A stretch of 64,000 nucleotides of DNA from Rotaria socialis (lineage: Eukaryota; Rotifera; Eurotatoria; Philodinida; Philodinidae). Of this stretch, positions 52,101-64,000 are shown one piece after another. A program made the position numbers and the translations under genes. The notes under the pieces are model-generated. The model saw nothing but the letters and a program-made list of their open reading frames with translations, had not been told where the DNA came from and made no database searches. The stretch is taken from positions 1 through 64,000 of the forward strand of contig CAJNYU010003635.1 of the NCBI GenBank assembly GCA_905331475.1, written 5' to 3'. The number at the start of each line of letters is the position of its first letter. Position 1 is the first letter of the stretch.

Positions 52101-52622
52101 TTTTCATTTTCAAAAACCACTACACGACTAAATTCTACAGTATCACTCATGGGTGCAATCATGTGAACAGATTTAGATTGCAGTCTCTCGTTAGTACGAG
52201 TAAAGTCTATATTATAACTAAAAGTTCTGTGTACTATCCTCGTTGAAAATGAAGTTAATTACTTGTATGTTCAATATAAATACAAGATTTAAAATAATTT
52301 GTTCGTACATAAAGGTATGAACATTCATTTTTTAAAATTCTCTGATGTCTTTTGTCCATATGAACTGACAGCAAAGTTCAACTGGTCACATCAACTAAAT
52401 TATCTTTGCGTTCGATGTTAAATAGATTAAGAAATAAATAGTCATCAAAATCACTTGCTAAATTATCACGAAAAGAATCTCGGACAATGAACAAACAATG
52501 AGATGATATCGATCTAGCGAAAAGTTGCTATTCAAGACATAGAACTGAGAGTTTCGTAATACAACTAGAATAATCTTTTTATTTCAATATTTGATTGGAA
52601 TATCAAAATAATAAACAAATAA

Positions 52623-52962
52623 TTAGAGATTTTTGAAAGATAGGAATTAGTATGGGTTAAAATTCGGTTCAAAACAACGGTGTGCCGTAGAAAGACCGAA
52701 AGGGAAAATGTCGAAAATTTGCACTAAGATGTTTTTATTCTTGAAATCATAATAGCATNAGAAATAGCCTTCAAGTTTATTACGTAGATCAAGATTATTT
52801 TTATCAAATAATTTTTCTGCCAAACAATCCATCGTCGAAGCTAAAAATAGATCTTCTTCCACTGTTTAGCAGCTTAGTTTCTTGGTGGATTTCTTCTTTT
52901 TTGTTTATGAATGACGTCAAACAAGTAATGATGTATATGCATATTCGTTAGTGATGTAATTG
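52623..52962. repeat. Chimeric duplicate around a single N (probable assembly artefact)
   Basis: Bases 52623-52758 repeat at 52963-53098, and 52760-52962 repeat at 54222-54424, both nearly identical and of equal length (136 and 203 bp). The single N at 52759 joins the two. So this block equals the downstream locus with the 1,123 bp between 53099 and 54221 missing. The short minus-strand frame spanning the N (52647-52862) is not trustworthy. Confidence 0.75.
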
Positions 52963-53023
52963 TTAGAGATTTTTGAAAGATAGGAATTAATATGGGTTAA
53001 AATTCGGTTCAAAACAACGGTGT

Positions 53024-53532
53024 GCCGTAGAAAGACCGAAAGGGAAAATGTCGAAAATTTGCACTAAGATGTTTTCATTCTTGAAATCATAATAGCATCA
53101 TAGCATAAATCATAGATAAATAAGAGTTATAAAGAAAAATACACATATCCAATATTTACTAGTTGTTGTTATTTTATTCAGTTTGAAAATATATTTATCT
53201 GATACAAGGAAAGGTTTTCCTTTTTGAGACTGAATAAATGAAATAACTGGAGTTGGCGGATGATTCTCACCAGATAAAAATGAGCAAGCTGTAGTCATCA
53301 CAAAATTATCATGATTGAATTTTAATCGTTGTATACTATTTTACGCCTATTTTAGCTAGTTTTCATTAAGATATTACTTATCAATAGTATCAATGATTAA
53401 CAGTGTCAAACCAATGGAAAAATCAGATTAATAACAATGAACAATAAACTCTTAGAACCTTCATTTAGTAGAGACGTCGCTTTCTTCTATCTTTTCTGTT
53501 TTCGATATTTTTCCTTTCGGCCTTTCTACGGC
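53024..53532. mobile_element. Short TIR element with a FLYWCH-type coding remnant
   Basis: Ends GCCGTAGAAAGACCGAAAGG (53024-) and its inverted partner CCTTTCGGCCTTTCTACGGC (ending 53532) give TIRs of about 34 bp. On the minus strand inside (about 53130-53301) is a fragment ISFIQSQKGKPFLVSDKYIF with KYWIC following at the right spacing. It matches the first half of a FLYWCH zinc finger, a domain common in Mutator-like transposons. The rest of the gene is absent, so it is non-autonomous or decayed. Confidence 0.6.
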
Positions 53533-55009
53533 CAACCAAAACAACATATGGTCTCTCATTAACGCTGATTATTATTAACTAGATTTCTTTCCATAGAGAT
53601 TTTTATCGGATTAACAGATTATTTTGAGATTAAACATAATAGAGCACTCGATGTGACTCTTTTTTTTCACTCACAACCAATATAAATTCAATTAAAAAGT
53701 CTTCTTGGATAATATTTCAGCTGATTAAAATTTATGGTAATGTAGAATTCTTATCTTTAAAAATAACTCAAATATTATAACATCCATATAGAAGAGCCTT
53801 TTTTCGTTAAATAAAATATCTTATACTTCACATTTAATAAGAAATGTATTATAATGAATTATTAATAACGGAGATTCAATTAAAATCGTTCTTTGATAAA
53901 AGATTCATGATGAACTTAGTTGAACAGCAAATTTGCTTATTTGGATGTTTCTTTTGAACATTTCGATTGTATTCATCGTTGATTCACAATGTGAACAATA
54001 GAATATTAATTGAATGAATAAGTTCCACCGTCTATTATTGTGTTACTTTTTTTATCTTCTTATCTTTCTATTTTTATGGATAAAAAATTCACGCGAAATG
54101 CTCAGATTAGATAAGTACAATAAAACAATAGCTCAAATAGAATTTTTTAAATCCTACAGTATTTAAATACATGTGATATCTTGTTTTTTTTTCAAAATAC
54201 TAATGATAAATTTATGATGTAAGAAATAGCCTTCAAGTTTATTACGTAGATCAAGATTATTTTTATCAAATAATTTTTCTGCCAAACAATCCATCGTCGA
54301 AGCTAAAAATAGATCTTCTTCCACTGTTTAGCAGCTTAGTTTTTTGGTGGATTTCTTCTTTTTTGTTTATGAATGACGTCAAACAAGTAATGATGTATGT
54401 GCATATTCGTTAGTGATGTAATTGTATATGTGTTTCATTCGAATTAGCTGCTAGCCTGTTTGTTGTTATTTAACGAAATAGCGAGGGATGATAAGCAAAC
54501 GAAAGACGCTTACATGTATTATATGCAACGTCAGATGAAGGATCAATGAATAGCAACGATCTTTCTTTTGGTATGAATGGTAAACAATGGAGAAAAATCG
54601 ATCGGCGAAATCATCGTTTTTAAATGGAAAAAGCCTAAGAAAATATATACAATGCAAAGAATCAAAATGAATGACAATACAATTAGATGATTTTTTTTAG
54701 ATTTTCATAAATCGAACTTGTACTCATTTTTTTTGATATTCCTTATTTGAACAACTGTTCTTATATAATAATTCAATAGGACATGTTATGCCTAATCCAA
54801 TGTAAGAATGGTGAAAAGCGATTCTTTTTATGATCATTTGACTAACAGCTGATTGGTGTCTAATTTACATAAGTGCATCCATTTTTCTATTAAAAGAAGA
54901 GATTCGATACAATACCATAAATAAACACGGTTTTTTTTATGGCGGAACAAAAAATAAAAATTACATCAAAGCACGTCACTGACATTTTCTTGTTTTCATA
55001 CAAATCTAT
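53533..55009. other. Intergenic, one duplicated segment only
   Basis: Contains the second copy (54222-54424) of the segment described at 52760-52962. On the minus strand that segment includes a short open stretch (DCLAEKLFDKNNLDLRNKLE) that might be an exon of an unknown gene, but no confirmed partner exons were found. Confidence 0.4.
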
Positions 55010-55639
55010 TTACACCATATCTTCACTGATCTGCCCAATGCGTATTCGTTCGGCTAGTGGCGATGATTTGTAATGAAAATCTTCATCAGTATGCGTATAA
55101 TCATTGGTTGAAATTCTTATACCATTTATATTTGTAAAATCATTACCACCGAGTAAAGCTTCATCATCTGATCTTATAAGTTGCAATTCTTTTGCCATAA
55201 TTTCTTCAGCAGTTGGTCGACGACATCCTAATAAATAACCGATAAATCCAACAATACCTACTGTTAGAAATATAAGTGCAAAAACAATCAATACGATTGA
55301 CCAAAATGGAAAAAATCCTAAAAACATAATATCAAAAACAGAAGTTTTAATTTTTTCATTTATACTAAAGTTGTGAAAAAAGAAAACAAGACCTCGAAGT
55401 AAATAATCGGGATTGACACGATGGAACATATCAGTTCGTCGACCTCCAGTTAAGTCGTAATGTGTTCGAGCTCCATGACTCAACTCCTGTTGGTCTCGTA
55501 ATTGATCTGGTGTTAAAAATTGTCCATTCGAAATAACGACAAGAGCTATCAAAACTCCTAAATCAGAGATTCACTTTTAAAGTGGAATATGTCACATTAA
55601 TCTATCGATCAAACCTGCTATGACCTTGATAGAAATCAT
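55010..55639 (-). CDS. Small type I membrane protein with signal peptide, unrecognised
   Basis: Three exons (55639-55615, 55557-55393, 55317-55010) close at 166 codons, 165 residues. The first exon supplies a clear signal peptide: MISIKVIAGVLIALVVISNG. A short luminal/extracellular part follows (FLTPDQLRDQQELSHGARTH and on), then one transmembrane helix (FWSIVLIVFALIFLTVGIVGF) and a charged cytoplasmic tail (RRPTAEEIMAKELQ, DDEALLGG) of about 75 residues. The 75-nt second intron begins GTCTTG and is a multiple of three, so retaining it would keep the frame open and add a hydrophobic stretch. Homologue not recognised. Confidence 0.65.
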
Positions 55640-56936
55640 ATTCTGCTAGGAGACCATCAACGAATATATGCGTGTATGTAAGTGAATAGAACAAAAAAAA
55701 TGAGACGAACGAGGAGCGGGTCACCAAATAAAGTCGTGAATACGTGCATCAAGAGGAAAGTAAAAAAGGAGAGAATAAAAAAAAATGTAGGAATGAATAT
55801 TATGAGTTCAAATAAAAAAGAAAAAAAGTGTCTCTAAAAGAAAATGTGTCGTTTGTCGAAGGGAAAAAGAAACAGAACTGTCGGTTTTATTAAGAAGTTT
55901 TTGCTTGTTCTGTACTTGAGAATTGAATTTGTCCTTCATCATAAAAAGACATGATACACTATAATTTGATCAAGAAATGTTACATTCAAATAGAGCTTGC
56001 GTCACAAAATGAGTCTCTAAATTCAACTAGCAACTTTCATGAATATAAAAATATCATAAATAATTTTGTTCAAATTAGTTTTTCTTTAATCAAAAGATTT
56101 TTTTACACTATTAGCTAAAAAAATTAGTATAAAACGTAAAATCTATAGAAAGTACAATATTCAAGAAAAAAAACCGATTTTTTGAATCACCATTAGCATT
56201 CAACTAATATTTCAATATGTTATTGACTTTCTCTGATAAAAACAATGAATAAACATACATTCTAAGATTCCTAAAAAATTTGAATTCATTTTTGCTTGAT
56301 TCAAGTAATTAAGATTAATTTTAATCTCCGATTACCAATAAAGAACAACTGGTTGATTCGTTTCTCAACAATTTTCGTTCTTTTCACACACATGCGGATA
56401 CCCAAAATTTTAAAATCGAATCATCTTCATACAGATACACACAGAAAACAGATAAAGAAAAAAAATAATAAAATACTAAACAAAACACATATGCACGTAA
56501 TGTGAAACATCCGCCTAAACTTAGGCATAAACGCGCACACCGATAATAATAATAGTAATAATGATAGTAATAATATTAGCAATGAAAAAAATGAGGTATG
56601 ACAGAAAGAAAAATGACAAAGAAAAACAAACATTCAAGTTAGAAAAGAAGAAAAAAAACGAAATGTCTTATTGTTTTTCTACTCATAATGACAAGATACA
56701 AAGACAAACTCATGTATAATAAATACCGTTGAGAAAAAAAGCAAAAATGACCGGACAGAAAGACGAAAAGAAAATTTTGTACATTTAATTTAGAAAAAAA
56801 AGAAAGAACAAAAACAGGGCAGAGATAAGTATTCGAAAAGATCAGATATCATACAATTAATTATATATATGTATGATGCTTCGTTGTTCATCTACTTGAT
56901 TAGCCATTATTTAACTAGGCGTAGAAACATATTTAT
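55640..56936. other. Intergenic, no recognisable content
   Basis: AT-rich and A-rich spacer between two minus-strand genes. Short frames here are low-complexity. Confidence 0.5.
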
Positions 56937-59900
56937 TCATTCATTCCATGAATCATCAAACAAACTATTATCATCATTATTCGATTGTGATCGTGCTGAC
57001 TGGGATATTGTTCCTGTTGCTGTCGGTGGTGTAACGAGATCATATAAAAAATTAATCTCACTATGAAGATCATAGTTTGTTCCAACTGATGAATTCGACG
57101 CGGACGATGTTGCTATAGATTTTGATTTCATTGATTTTAATCGGTCATTTGATGTATCTGTAAAATATTGTAACGTTGGTCTACGTTGATATTGATCAAT
57201 ATTGGTTGACATTTGATTATTATCAACTATTGTTCGATTATGTCGATATAAATTCGGATCGGTATCAACAGTTGGATGAAGAAGATGCATGTGAGAAAGA
57301 CTGTTTGGTGTATAATCATCATTTTCATTTAGTGAAATATTATTAAGTTCATCATCGACTGCTGTTTGTGGTACCATTATAACGGAATTCGAAACAGGTG
57401 TAGTCGATGATAGCTGATCAAATTTATCAGTCTCCTGAGATTTACTGTCTTCCATATCGGTATCAATCGACGAAGTATTCGAATCAATATCGTTCTCTTT
57501 TGAAACTATAAAATAGGGAGAAAAAAGTATTAGAGCTCGAAGAGAAATAAATAATTTTTGAGTAAAATATCTATGATAGCACAATATATTCGTATATGGC
57601 GAATGAGTCTAGAACTCATTACCGTAACAAAAAATGACTAATAATAATAATAATAATAACACTAACAATATGTTCTATTTGAAACGAAAGCGTGCAAGAA
57701 ATTAGAAGGATTACTACGGCGTGCAATGCATAAAAAAAACAAACGTAAATAAAATTATTATGTGCAAATATTAATCCATTTTTTTTTCTATACACGATAT
57801 ACATATGAAAATGGAGCGGTTAAAAAGTTGTTTCTTACTTGAATTACTTGGAGACGATGGTGCAGTGTTGGCAATCGTATGGATCATATTGGTTGTCGTA
57901 GATATCACTGCTTCCTGGCAATCGTCACGATATCTATCTGAACTTATGGAACTGTAATTTTTGTACGAAACTCCTTCTCTTCGATATTATTTTCTTATTA
58001 GGCTCAGAAAAAAAATATTATCTTCAATTTCTTTTATATCATCTGCCTTCTTTCATAGTTAGATATGAACTTACTTAGAAGCATCTCATTGATAAGATCG
58101 TCGACTTGTTTCGTGTCTTGATTGTAACGTGCAACAAGATCGACCATTAATCGAGCTATATTTTGTAATGGTGGTAATAATAATAATAATTCACCGAAGC
58201 GCCCACGCATTAATGGTCGTTGTTGATTAATATATGTTTCAAGATTAACTTGTATTCGTTTACGTAATTGTTTGACACTCGTTGGATTCGATAAAGATTT
58301 GTTATCTATAAAGCAAGAGAAAGAAAGATTCTTATATCAATGTATTTTAATTTTTATCATCATGACAAACCATTATCGAAAAAGACAATAGCTTTTAGAC
58401 AAGCATATTCTTTTTCATCTAATTGATTATCTTTTAATGGTTTGACTATTTCATCAAGTATTCTTCCGGCTGCACGACTTAAGCCTGGATCAGATGCATT
58501 TCTTAGTATAACATAATGATTGCCCAATAATAAATAATCATCACAGTTTAATGAACGACATGCAACACCTAATATGAGATTTTCTCCTGTATGGCCACGC
58601 AACAGAGCAATCTAGAGGGAGGGAGAGAGACAGAAAAAATAAATAATAATATATTTAAAGAATAATTAAATATTATTACTTTATCCGTATCCGATAATTC
58701 AACAAAACCTTTCAAATCTTTTGCCCATTCAATCAGACTACGAAGTTGATAGTTCATTGATATACCGATTGTTTCTAATGTGGCTTGAACACGTTCTGTA
58801 TTCGATGGTTGTCGATCTAGTCGAATTTGTCGGCCAATATACTATTTAAAACAAAAAATAATAAACTCTTTGACCTCGTTCTTATGTCATACTTCTTGAG
58901 CTGTTTTTTCGGCTTTTAATAAAGCTGTTACACTTAAATCATCTGCATCCTCGTCGAGACTACCAGTAAGATTTACGTTAGATTTTGTATTTGCAGTTCC
59001 GTAACCACAAACATGATTTCGTTGTCGTCCTAGACGATCTCGTTCTTTTTGTACGGCTAAAATAGTTATAATAACAATTGATAGAATAGAATTTTGAAAA
59101 ACAAAATGGAGATATTTACCATCTTTTTTCATACCCATTCGAATACATTTTCTGTAAAACAAGAATAGACATGACCGTTAAAGTTTATAAGAATAATTAC
59201 AATAAACAAACATACTTCCATCGACAATGTCGACATTGATTACGTTTGTCTTTATCAATAGTACAATTATTTTGATGTCGACATTCATATACAGGATTTT
59301 TACGAACACTTCGTCGAAAAAATCCTTTACATCCGTCACACGATATTGCTCCATAATGTTTACCTATAAAACCGAAGATGTTTTATGCATTGAAAAAAAG
59401 ACATGAAAATCTTATAGCTAACCGGTTGCTCGATCACCACAGACAACGCAATCTAAACCATCGGTATTATTTACGAAGGTAGTGTTTGTCGCCGAATTGA
59501 TACCTAGAGCCATGGCTGTCGATGCTGGTCCGATTCCATCATTTAAACCAACAATATCATCATCAATTTCACATTTAATTATAGTTAGTGGTTCGCTTAT
59601 GCCCTCGTTGCCAACGGTATGTCGCACTAAACAAAATAGTAAAGTATAGAGTAAATAAGCAAGCAAAAATATTTTATAATAAACAAAGGAAAGTAATAAG
59701 AAAAATCTAAGATACATATTAGCACATCGTGCGATGCCATCATCGGAGCATGCGCGAAATGTGTGACACCTACTGCTGATTTGTTTTGATTGAGTACGTG
59801 CACGTAGAGAACAAAAATGGGAGCACGAGAAAGAAAATGAAAGATAAGAGAAACGAACGACGAAAGTGATACTCGCTTGAGAATAAAGTAGTAGCAGAAT

Positions 59901-60483
59901 CAAATAAAAAAAGATTAACTATTCAGTTTGTCACTGAAATTAGACAGATAATAAATATTGAACGAACCTAGCATTCTTTTCAACATTGTTTTATAGTAAC
60001 AAGTAATCGAGAAACGTGATAGTTGTCATTCGTATGTCTTCTTTCAAAATAGATCTGTATTTTCTCATTGCTTGGATAGAAATGCCCTTTTCTCACTTTC
60101 ACATAACTGTTGACATCAACGTCTGCTACAATCGCACAAAAATAGTTTCTTTCGCCCGTGTGTTTAATTTATGGCCGTATCATACTGCTTTTTTTCCTCT
60201 TCGCTTTCAAGAACAAGGCGTATGCGCATCTATATATATACGTCTATATTGTTTTTCATCGATTAACAGATGAAATAATCAAAATAACAGAGAAAAAGAA
60301 AGTGTCGAATAAAAGAAGGCTATACTATAATGTCTACAGGTATACGTATGACTCGAAAATCAAGAAAGAAAAAAAGCCGAAAAATCACTAAAATTTTTAT
60401 AGTTTATAATAGTAATCGAAGTAAAGTTAACATGACAAAAAGCCAACAGATTCTATTGATTTTATCTCACCTGATGAAGCCAT
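56937..60483 (-). CDS. HNF4: Nuclear receptor, HNF4 (NR2A) type
   Basis: Ten exons (60483-60471, 59626-59423, 59363-59216, 59151-59120, 59056-58893, 58841-58680, 58611-58371, 58305-58075, 57973-57839, 57505-56937) sum to 633 codons, 632 residues. The DNA-binding domain spans two C4 zinc fingers: [20 protein letters not shown] with P-box CDGCKGFF, then [20 protein letters not shown] and [20 protein letters not shown], which is HNF4-like. The ligand-binding domain holds [54 protein letters not shown] and [18 protein letters not shown], ending INEMLL. A 200-residue Ser/Asn-rich tail follows. HNF4 binds fatty acids and controls gut/metabolic genes as a homodimer. The 13-nt first exon (Met-Ala-Ser-Ser) and the acceptor at 57973 are the least certain parts. 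Confidence 0.9.
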
Positions 60484-62925
60484 TATTGACAGTATCTTCT
60501 AATTAAATCATAATCGAAAACCTAAACGAAAAATAAACACAGCAATAAACAAAAATATAAATGTTATGTCAATAAGAAAAAAGAAACATAGCGGTCATCG
60601 AAAAAATAAAATGTATGATTCTATGACTTGAGCGAAAAGAAATACAGTCAAACAATTTTTCTTTCTCTTTTCTTTTCAAAATATAGCACTCGAAAAACGA
60701 CAGGAAAACAAATTTATCGTTCAAAAAGATTGAAAATAAAATGTCCTCAGGTTCGATCGACCTGATAGTATATAAAATTTAAATAAACACAGACAGAAAC
60801 ATTTCTTTTTCTCAAAAATAGCTGTCCGTAGATAATCTCAAAAAATCTGTTTCACTAAAAGGTTTATTTTCTTCTTCTTATAAATATCCACATAATTTCA
60901 TTTGCACAGCAAAAAGAAATTATCATCAGACACAATGATATGGTTACCTCAAACCTTGTGCGACATCATGAACGGCTAATGCACCCAGCGTACAGAAGCA
61001 CTGCTATATCATGTCACTAATATCATCTTAAATAATGGACGTTTTTGAAAATCAATTTTTATTTCAAGATTAATCTATTGTATCATGAATAATAGGCTTG
61101 GTTGAAGTTTTAAACTGGTGAAAACAATAAGTAGTCTCAAATACATAAACAACAATCTGTGCCTCCATTCGTAAATATCTAGCATAAATTGGGATATATT
61201 TTTTTACCTTGTAAAATACTTGTCTAGTGTTCTTTTTATTCGTCTAGACTTCATGTCGGTAACCGAAAAAATATTCTTTTCCGACCTTCAGATGCAGAAA
61301 AAAAACAAATTAATGAGATTTAGTCTAGCGTTCGTAAAATATGGAAGTTCACATTTTATTTTTCTTCTTCCATGATGTTCTACAAACTACAATATGTATC
61401 TGCAGTTCTTGAGTTTGCATGGCGAGCTGCAATTTCGAAGTTAGTCTATATGAATAAGAAAATATGACTTATGTGAAACAAATAGAGATGCCATACTTAA
61501 CGGAACTTATTTTTTCAAGAGAAACTATGAAGTGGAACAATTAAAAAAACATTTTTTCTCATTAAAAGTCTTACACGTATTCATTTCTCAGCAATGAAAA
61601 GATCAAAGTCAATCACTCATATCCAATGCTCCTACAAATAGTTACTCGGACATTAATTTGAGCTGTAATATCGCTATAGGAAACTAATCCACTAATGAGA
61701 TATATATATATAAGATTACGTTATCAGTCATCTCATTAATTTCAGATAAGAAGAAATTCTTCTCTTAGTGGAATTACTTAAAAGCGGATACAAATTGTGT
61801 CCTCTCAAAAAAATAAACAGAACAAATAAGGAGTCATCGTAATAATAAGATGAGAGTTTTCTAGAATTATATTGAAGTAGTTTGACGGAGAAAATAAAAC
61901 CAAAGCAAGCAATTCACCTAAATAAATGAAAATGCCTAGATTTTTGTTGGTTTTCTTTTCATACAATTATCATAAGTCTATATGAAAGTACGAAAAATTC
62001 GACTAATACCACTTGAAGAGCATATTCTCCTTAACCACTAAATACAGGAAAACAATCATGTCTGAATTGAAATGTTCAATAAATCAGTTGCTTCAAATTA
62101 AAAAAAAAACGATATAATAATATTTTTAATTCTGATGAAAATCTGCCGTTACATAATATTAAAAAAAGTCCTTGGCAAGTGACTGTAAGTATTTATTTGG
62201 CATGATTCTGCTTGCATTAATCTCAAAGTTTTAAGTTTAATCAGATAGAAAAATAATTATATTATTCAAGTACAAGAGAAAAAAGAAACAAATGAATCAT
62301 AGAAAATATTTCGTTTATCCTTAATTGTTCTCATTAACTTGCGAAGGAAATCGAGTCCCCAAGGTGAATATTATATAGGCACTTATATTGACTCCGTTTA
62401 TTTTTTTCTTACCTTGACATACAACACAGAAATAATTTGTAGATAGTCATAAAACAGAGAAATGTTTCTTTATTTCGTAACAAAACAGAACAAACAAAGG
62501 GGAAAATAAAATAATTTACACGTGTAACCACCAATAAAAATATTGTACTGATTTAGACTACTCAAAAAACAATATTGTCTATATAAATTGATTACTGTTG
62601 GTTATCTACACTATTATTAATATTGTTTATTTTTCATTAGTGCCATCTATCATAAAAAGAATATTGAATCAGAGAAAAAAAAATAAGTAATACATTTTCA
62701 AAAAATCATTTACAATCATATTATTATTCAATTCAATTTATTTACTTTTTCAAAAATTTACTCCATTCATAACTTATTGGTACCTTTTTATTGATGTGCC
62801 TTTGTTTACTAATGTTCCATCAATACTATCATTGAAATTTATTTTATTTTCAACTTTCTTCCGGCTTGATTAAAAATAAAAATTTTTTTCATATCAGAAA
62901 TCTCAAGTTTTGTTGTAAATTCAAA
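60484..62925. other. Intergenic between divergent genes
   Basis: 2.4 kb between the HNF4 gene (minus) and the gene at the right edge (plus). No frame, array or known repeat was identified. Confidence 0.5.
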
Positions 62926-64000
62926 ATGACAACAAATTGTCCATCGTTTGTTCGACATCAATCACTTGAAGCTACCCAAGTAATACCATTATTTGATTCC
63001 ACAACAACAACATTTACTTCGACACCGCCATTTAAACCTAAAGCTGGCGAAGTCTATGTTATGAAATTAGATATTGGTCATGAAAGTAAGTTTCAATTCC
63101 GATGTATACCTTTGTTCATCCGGTGGAAAATTCTTATGAATAAAATCTGGAATCCTCTTGGAAAAAAACAAAGGTATATCACGGATAGTTTATATATTTT
63201 TTGTTTATTATAGATGATTGGCGTAGTGATGGTTATCGTTGGGTTCAAATAGCTGCTAGACGTTTGCCAACACATAATCCTGTTATTAAAAAGTGTTATT
63301 TTCATGCTGGACAAAAAAATAAAAAGAAGAGCAAAGACTTTGAAAAACAAGCATTTGTATCGCTTGTTGATCCATCCAAAGTCGTTGTACAATATCTTGG
63401 TGATGAAAATGTAGCTGAAGAATTTCCTCATGGAAATTCAAAGAAAAATACTAAACCATTTTTTCGTACGCGTCCATCATTACTCAATAAACTCATATCG
63501 GAAGCAGCCACAAATGCTGAAACAGCACAAATATTTAAACAATATACATCTAATAATTCTCATGAACATGATGACGATGATAACGATGATGATGATGAAG
63601 AAGAATCACCAGCCAATAATTCTATGGAAGCAGATGAAACAGTCGACGATAGCGATCAAAAGAAATCTTCTATGATTAAACATGAACTAAAAAAAACAAA
63701 AGTTGGACCTGAAGTTTTATCTCAACCGCGTAATATTGAACAAATAAGAAATGTTAAACGACGTTTAGCACGTCGTCTTGTTGCATCAGCTGACGAAATA
63801 TCAGAATTGTATCGATTTGCACGTGAAACACCCAATTACATTGTTCGTTTTACTTTAATACCAAATATTGTTGCTATTGCATTTTCCAATGAATCTATGC
63901 ATGAATTTAATTTACTATTAGATCATCCGGATCTTTTATCACAACAACAAGTTCTTATTACATTTGATTCAGCCTATACAATTAATGCATTTCATGTTAC
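62926..64000 (+). CDS. Probable CG-1-like DNA-binding, transposon-related protein (5' part; runs off the window)
   Basis: Two exons (62926-63085 and 63214 to the edge) around a 128-nt intron, about 315 residues visible. After a short N-terminus is a domain NDWRSDGYRWVQIAARRLP, IKKCYFHAG, FEKQAFVSLVDPSKVVVQYLGD, whose pattern (DG-x-x-W, then Y-x-H, then a V-x-x-YL end) resembles the CG-1 DNA-binding domain of CAMTA proteins. PHGNSKKNTKPFFRTRPSLL follows, then an acidic Asp/Glu run, a basic helix (RNVKRRLARRLV) and QQVLITFDSAYTINAFHV at the edge. The last part looks like the first-Asp strand of a DDE-type transposase. Such CG-1-like/transposase fusions exist as multi-copy invertebrate genes, from memory. 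It could be an active transposon gene or a domesticated one. Confidence 0.55.

Noticed and set aside
52647..52862. 71-residue frame spanning the N at 52759
   Set aside because: It exists only because two unrelated duplicated segments are joined at the N.

Overview
This is metazoan nuclear DNA, most likely from a bdelloid rotifer. It is AT-rich. Its genes have many short GT-AG introns (mostly 37-80 nt). It carries clear orthologues of animal-only or animal-typical genes: an HNF4-type nuclear receptor, KIF19, RSPRY1, an FBXW10-like F-box/WD40 protein, a PTPN12-like phosphatase and EXOSC2. It also carries gene types that, from general knowledge, are greatly expanded in bdelloids: stand-alone TIR proteins and arginine ADP-ribosyltransferase/TPR proteins. 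The genus is not determined. Exon models were built by hand from splice signals; nearly all close exactly in frame.

Layout. Bases 1-4.7 kb are a transposon graveyard with arrays of degenerate palindromic words, plus two unrecognised coding pieces at the left edge. A TIR-domain gene (4.7-5.8 kb, +) is followed by a ubiquitin-like/vWA/E2 fusion gene (7.0-9.9 kb, -) and a truncated ADP-ribosylglycohydrolase (10.5-11.0 kb, +). A 1.8-kb inverted-repeat element with a long central hairpin lies at 11.16-12.95 kb. From 13.8 to 38.4 kb is a run of ordinary minus-strand genes: FBXW10-like, a THEG-repeat sperm-type protein, RSPRY1, PTPN12-like, EXOSC2, KIF19 and a small membrane protein. Bases 38.4-45.4 kb are again repeats and gene fragments. 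Then come a striking histone-H3-tail/vWA/SAP/RING gene (45.5-47.4 kb, -), an ART/TPR gene (49.2-51.3 kb, +), another repeat block with an assembly join (51.5-54.4 kb), a small signal-peptide membrane protein, the HNF4 gene, and at the right edge the start of a probable CG-1-like DNA-binding, transposon-related gene.

How the genes relate. The conserved genes are housekeeping, ciliary/sperm or developmental and do not form one pathway. The accessory genes group into two themes. One is ubiquitin transfer joined to vWA domains: an E2 fusion and, separately, a RING E3 carrying an H3-tail mimic. The other is NAD+/ADP-ribose chemistry: TIR, ART and an ARH remnant. That these work together is inference only. 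AG acceptor sites a few bases upstream of many start codons, and a 48-bp gap between EXOSC2 and the phosphatase, fit spliced-leader trans-splicing, which is known in rotifers.
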